Shown piece after piece: positions 7,164 through 11,956 of a DNA stretch of 11,956 nt (position 1 is its first letter; every line of letters starts with the position of its first letter). Below the pieces are notes generated by a model. That model had not been told where the DNA came from, did no database searches, and saw nothing but the letters and a program-made list of their open reading frames with translations. The DNA is from Saccoglossus kowalevskii. Lineage: Eukaryota > Hemichordata > Enteropneusta > Harrimaniidae. The translations under genes and the position numbers were made by a program. Location: assembly GCF_000003605.2 (NCBI RefSeq), contig NW_003116451.1, positions 835,267-847,222 on the forward strand. The letters are read 5' to 3'.

Positions 7164-8356
7164 GTGAGTCCCGAAACAGGTCGCACGTCCAAGCACACGT
7201 CATATTTCATTGCTATGACGAGCTACGTTTTGTGTTGTCGCCGGTGTCCTGGACGTTATGGTGTTCTCTATTTATAAAATGTATAAAGACAAACGAATTT
7301 TGCGTAATGTTCATGCTGATGATCCGGTGGTTGTAGTTTTATTTCTGTATCTGAGGTCACTTGAAGTTCAATTAGTTGGTTCATTTTTGTCATGTTGTTC
7401 TCACGTACATACATTACGAGAAACACTATAAAACTAAATGTACAGTATTTAAAATAATATAGTCTATTGACGTATTCCAAGCTGTGGTCAATATTTAGAA
7501 TAATGCAGATTAGTTACTATTCATAATGTTAAACTAGATCAGCTACATAGTAAAAATATTTTCCATATGGGCTACAACAATAGAGCATGAGTATTCAACA
7601 GTGATAAACAACCTCAATAACCTATACCTAGTTCAAAAATTATACAAGATATTATCAGTTGCAATTGAAAAGCTGAACATGATGTATAACATACTAATGT
7701 TGTAAAATGTTAAACCAGAATTTTGAATATTTGTTTTAAAAGTTTTTATCACACAGAGATTTATTTACAATCAATTTAATTAGCTGATATATTTTATGTA
7801 AAGTACATGTAGCCTTGAACCAATAACATACATGTAGTATGTGCCTTATAAATGATATGTTCAGTGCAATGATTACAGTATTCACAATATATCCTGCTCG
7901 GAAGATGTTTTCAAATATCTGAATGTTACCAATCATGTATGTAGATTTGGTTGTCTTGTGTTTTCAGCATTATCAGGGCATCATCAAGTCTATTGAATCA
8001 CACATGAAATGCTCCTACTGGTGTTTTTAATGCTGCCTTCTTAATTATTCAGTGTAAACATTTTTTCTTGTCTTGTTTGATGTCCCTTTCTTCTAACTTT
8101 ATATGAGATCTCATAATTTCTTTTGTCCAAGTTGAGTTCTAACTTAAAACATTTTGTAAATTATTGTGTGGAGCGAGTTTCAGGCATGATTCAAAAGTGC
8201 ATTGCAATTTTGGATTTTAAGTTGTCCAGATAACAAAAAGTTAGTTAGGTTCTGACAGGCAAAACTTGTGAACTACCAATTTGGATTCATGGCTCATTTT
8301 ACTACATACAGGTACATGTTAAAGGCTTTAAAATACACAGAACTTTTCTGGCATGT

Positions 8357-8404
8357 GCCTGACCATACATGTGCATGACAATACATGTGCATGACAATAC
8401 ATGC
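8357..8404 (+). repeat. Three tandem copies of a 16-bp unit
   Basis: Units GCCTGACCATACATGT, GCATGACAATACATGT and GCATGACAATACATGC lie end to end in the OGDH intron. Each contains ACATG, giving a locally palindrome-rich stretch. Confidence 0.85.
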
Positions 8405-9750
8405 ACCTGCATTCAAAGAAACAACAGCTTTGTTCGGATAACATATCTATTCCATTAAAACATTGGTTCATCACAAAGAATATTTTTATCAAATAAAAGT
8501 TAATTCTAAAATGTTTCTAGTAATGGGCTAATATAAAGTAAGTTTAAGCAGGTAATGTTATTTCACTTTCTCCTAGTGGTGCTACAGGTTTAACAGATTA
8601 TTTTTGGAATACACCCATAAGTTATACATAATATTGGAGTTACCTAACAGTCATGTTCTGGTCATCAATTTGTCAAATGAAGAAATTCATTTTATGCGTG
8701 AAACATAGCTTATTTGCATAATAAAATGGAAAGTTGCCTAAGGCTCAGTTTTTGCTAAGGGAGCAACAGTTTTTGCCACTGTGGTAATTCTACAAATGTT
8801 ATTTTTAACCAAACAATTATCTGTTTCGCCACTCTACAAATAATATTAGCCTTCTGATCAAAATCTCAGGAAAACTGATGAGGAGTAATGAAATAAAAAA
8901 AATGAAATGTTTGGTCTTATTCACCTCACTGGGAGGGACGTACAGTATGGCCTTCATCCAACAAACAATTGTGTATTTTATTGTATTCAAGTCATTCATT
9001 TTATGACTGCATCTACCATTTATCATGCTCATGCCAGATCCTTAATTCTGCATTTTACCGCAGCACTAGTGAATAACTTTATTAAAAAATTATCTTGCAG
9101 ACATGTCAGGTGGTCTGTTTGTGTTTTCCCATAGTAAGCCTAGTTGTAGGGTCTATGGAGTCTAAGTTTACCGTGTTAGTTAAAATTTGTTGCACGAAAA
9201 CTGTACTGTTCATTTTTACAGCAGCCACCTCCTCATGTAAAATTTACCTGCCTCGCTTGAATCAAGTAGATAATTTGATTCCTGCGTGGTTTGTTTAGAT
9301 AGATGATTCTTTACCCATGATGAGATGTTCAGCATTGATAACATTACATAGATTGGAGTGGCAAAGGTAAATGACTGTCTTTGTGTTATATAAATTGTAC
9401 TATCATAACACTGAAACAGTAAAATGAGGTCTTCATGATACAACTGTTTTCCCAAGTGACATGGCCTTTGATAAAATGCTAAATCTAATTACATGTAAAG
9501 CCATGGTTCATTTTACAGTCACATCTTATGTTTATTGACTTACCGGTATATATGCAAAGCACACAATGAGAGTCATTTTGGTTTCCCTGTGAGTGTGTGT
9601 GTGTAGGAAATATGTGTACTTGTATATGTCTTCTGTCTTTTACCTCCATGGTTTAAATGATTTCTAAAGAACAGGTTAGTGGACATAGACGTGCTAGAAC
9701 AATGTGTGCAAATCTGTATTTTTCATGCGTTACTGTATAATCTCTTGTTC

Positions 9751-9771
9751 AGGCATCAGGAAATATTGAAA
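9751..9771 (+). repeat. 21-bp direct repeat, copy 1
   Basis: AGGCATCAGGAAATATTGAA plus one more A recurs at 10342-10362 with one difference (C to G at the fourth base). Confidence 0.7.
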
Positions 9772-10159
9772 GGCCTTAATTTGGTTCTAAAATAGGCGTC
9801 ACGAAGTGTTGAACAAATTATAAACATAATAATATATAATTTTAATACACATGCAATAATTTTTTTAATTTTGTTGACAACAAAAAGTATATTCTAAAAG
9901 AAGTTTCAAATAAAAAAAATACGAATGCATTGCATAGTAGCAAATGATCATAGTACGGTAGTGCAATCCGGTCATGCTGCATTTCACAAATGAACAACTT
10001 ACTGATATTCAAAGTGTTGCAATTGTTGGTTATTACTCAGTAGTGATTACAATAACGTACAAAAAATAAATTTTTGAATTATTATGAAATGCAAGTAAAA
10101 TTCAGCTTAGTATCATTGTAAGCAAATAATTTTGGCCGCATGTAAACGCTTGATGCAAT

Positions 10160-10250
10160 ACAATATCCGCCATGTTTTTTTCCATACAAAAGTTGACCTG
10201 AAAATATTCTTTGACCTGATAGATCAAGTTGCTAATTAACCAATCAAAAT
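10160..10250. promoter_or_regulatory. Possible intronic regulatory cluster
   Basis: Within 90 bases are a YY1-like CCGCCATGTTTT (minus-strand ATGGCGG), two TTGACCTGA nuclear-receptor half sites 18 bases apart (TGACCT at 10194 and 10212) and ACCAATCA (near 10239). The grouping is suggestive of an enhancer or cryptic promoter in the OGDH intron, but the motifs are short. Confidence 0.2.
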
Positions 10251-10341
10251 GCTGGATGGTGTCAACATGTTTGCATTACCATGGCTCATTCAAATGTTAC
10301 CAATGACTACATAAACCTAAATCTAACTTGGACCCCAATCT

Positions 10342-10362
10342 AGGGATCAGGAAATATTGAAA
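10342..10362 (+). repeat. 21-bp direct repeat, copy 2
   Basis: Second copy of the repeat at 9751-9771, with one substitution. The 570 bases between the copies contain no poly-A tail or inverted termini that would prove an insertion. Confidence 0.7.
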
Positions 10363-10980
10363 TGTTCAAAAAATGACTAAATTACAGATTATACGGCATT
10401 CAACTTTTTAATAACTCAAGTACTACTTTGAGTTTAGGGTTAAAAAAGTATGTGCTTATTAGTTGCCAATTTTACATAAATTGTCAAATTTTAAGGTGTT
10501 CTACAAATATTGCTAGAATCACTCATCAAATTTTAATGAAATTCTGTCACCAGAGGCACATTTTCACAATGAGGTGTTTATTTATGTTTAACAAGCTCAA
10601 TTAATCTGCATTTTACATGTAAGCTGGAACAATAAATCATGTTTTTTTTCACTGATGATATTATGTTTTATGTAAATTACCAGCAGATGCGCAAACTTAG
10701 TAAGGCAGCAGCAAATTTACATGAACTGAAACTGGAATTTTTGATGTTGGTTTCATAATAGTGATTTTTTTATGGTATGAATTATACATAATTGTAAGCA
10801 ATTATTAATATTGAACAATATATTGATGGTAGTATATCTCATTTTAATCAACTAATGGATTTCATTGTATACAGTAAATCGAATATATATACAAAAAATG
10901 TAACTATGCATTATGGTAACTAGCATGCAAATTATTATGCAAATTAGCCACAACCCTGAGACAATTTTCTGGGGAGAACA

Positions 10981-11460
10981 CTGCAACAAAGACAGTTATA
11001 GCTGGAGTATCGACCGACGTGCAGCGGAGGTCGATACGTGGCGTACTGTCTGAGTGCATACTTTGAGGTATCCTCGTATTAACTTTATTATTATACATCT
11101 TTTCCTTCCAAGGATACACCATGGGAATGCCGAAATTCAAAATGTTTAGAACAGAATCAGCAAACTTCTTTGTGTGTAGTCCAGTCAAACTCTGGTGGCA
11201 GCCATGTTTGTTTTTTATTGTTAGAGGACGCTTACATGCATAATCATTCCATATTTGAAATTCGCATTTTGTTATATGGTAGGATGAAAATACCCATTAA
11301 ACTACGGCAAAATTACGAAACGCTGTAACTTATGGCGTTACGGTGACAGATGTATAATAATACTTAATAACAACAGCAACAAACAATGCTGTTATTTTAT
11401 CTTATGATGGGATCTGGTACTTGCCAACCAGTTACTGCGCATGTGTGGAAAAATGATTGG
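10981..11460. other. CpG-normal block inside the CpG-depleted OGDH intron
   Basis: About 17 CpG occur in these 480 bases by hand count, against about 26 in the preceding 3.48 kb and none in the following 496 bases. The block contains a perfect 9-bp hairpin with 13-base loop (GTATCGACC 11007-11015 with GGTCGATAC 11029-11037). On the minus strand there is an ATGGCTGCCACC start-like/YY1-like motif near 11204, but that frame stops after six codons. A 94-codon minus-strand open frame (10904-11188) begins at TTG and has no domain I recognise. It could be a young transposon fragment or an unmethylated enhancer or promoter. Confidence 0.6.
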
Positions 11461-11956
11461 TGCTGTATTTGTTGTTAGAGGCACATTCCAATAGAAAGAC
11501 ATGTAAATTATTAAAATATGATTTACTATGCACTTAGAGGCACCTGTAAGCACATGAGATACAAATGTACTAATATTAACCAGATATCCTGGCTAGAAGT
11601 TGAAGAACATTACATAGCATTTCAGTTAGCATTTGAAAAAACATTGGCATTGTTTATGTGCTACTGTATTTGCCTATATCTAAGCTTTCAGATAATATAG
11701 ATTATTATTATAGTAGCATACTTAGTTTAGAGGATGTCCAATTACAGAACAATTTTTAAAACATTTTACCCCTGTTGCTATCTTAAAAAGATTTTAAAAT
11801 AATGTGAAAGAAATGTTCCCAATTTCTATGAACAGATGCTATTTTAATTAGAAACATTGAAATCACAGACTGCTTGGTTACCAGAACTGTGGAATTGTAA
11901 TGAGTTCATTAAATGCTTATTTATTTTATTGTCATTTCTTTTATTCATCTGACATT

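Larger units (their letters stand above)
7164..11956 (+). other. OGDH: First coding intron of OGDH (5' part, open at window end)
   Basis: The intron begins with GTGAGT directly after the first coding exon and runs past the window end, so it is at least 4.79 kb long. I looked for the expected next exon, which in animal OGDH continues with a Ser-Trp-Asp and Phe-Phe-Arg-Asn segment, and saw no candidate. The sequence is AT-rich and strongly short of CpG from about 7500 to 10980 and again from 11461 to the end. It holds a short GT run near 9590, a triplicated 16-bp unit near 8360 and a CpG-normal block near 11 kb. Short frames inside it on either strand show no recognisable domain. Confidence 0.88.

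Noticed and set aside
7164-7277. C-terminal 37 codons of the frame that continues from the OGDH exon
   Set aside because: The frame passes through a perfect AAG|GTGAGT donor exactly where OGDH similarity stops, so this is intron, not protein.
10904-11188. 94-codon minus-strand frame as a gene
   Set aside because: It starts at TTG, not ATG, has no recognised domain, and the nearby ATGGCTGCC start is in another frame with an early stop. Kept only as part of the CpG-normal block.

Overview
The window looks like nuclear DNA of an animal, most likely a marine invertebrate (a non-vertebrate deuterostome or a lophotrochozoan). The reasons are a spliced nuclear gene for a mitochondrial enzyme with a consensus donor and a long AT-rich intron, short non-autonomous transposons, an internal TTAGGG array, and a mosaic CpG pattern. 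Nothing suggests a bacterium, plasmid or virus, and almost all the open frames of 60-109 codons look like chance. I cannot name the species.

Layout. Positions 1-6780 are gene-poor, with normal CpG density and many repeats. They hold a complete 310-bp miniature inverted-repeat transposon (1632-1941) with perfect 23-bp terminal repeats, a perfect 9-bp target duplication and five TTAGGG units inside. They also hold three same-strand copies of one dispersed repeat (1072-1185, 3580-3635, 5665-5778), the second running into a 28-bp tandem array. Two short candidate coding stretches stand out: a 55-codon frame beginning MGCAASS (2480-2647), which has a lipidation-type N-terminus, and a 22-codon frame (3393-3461) behind an octamer/CCAAT/TATA series. 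Other features are a pair of CTCF-like motifs in inverted orientation (4010-4206), a 34-bp near-perfect palindrome (4955-4988), a perfect CRE octamer, and G9 and C13 tracts.

The one confidently identified gene is on the plus strand: the first coding exon of 2-oxoglutarate dehydrogenase E1 (OGDH, 6960-7163). It covers the mitochondrial targeting peptide and the start of the conserved mature N-terminus, and ends at AAG|GTGAGT. The rest of the window (7164-11956) is its first coding intron, which is open at the window end; I found no second exon.

The clearest large-scale signal is a sharp fall in CpG just after this exon. By hand count there are about 55 CpG in 6001-7260 but only about 26 in 7501-10980. 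This is what mosaic gene-body methylation in the germline would leave. Inside the depleted intron, about 480 bp (10981-11460) returns to near-normal CpG and contains a perfect 9-bp hairpin, after which no CpG occurs to the window end. That block may be a young insertion or an unmethylated regulatory element.
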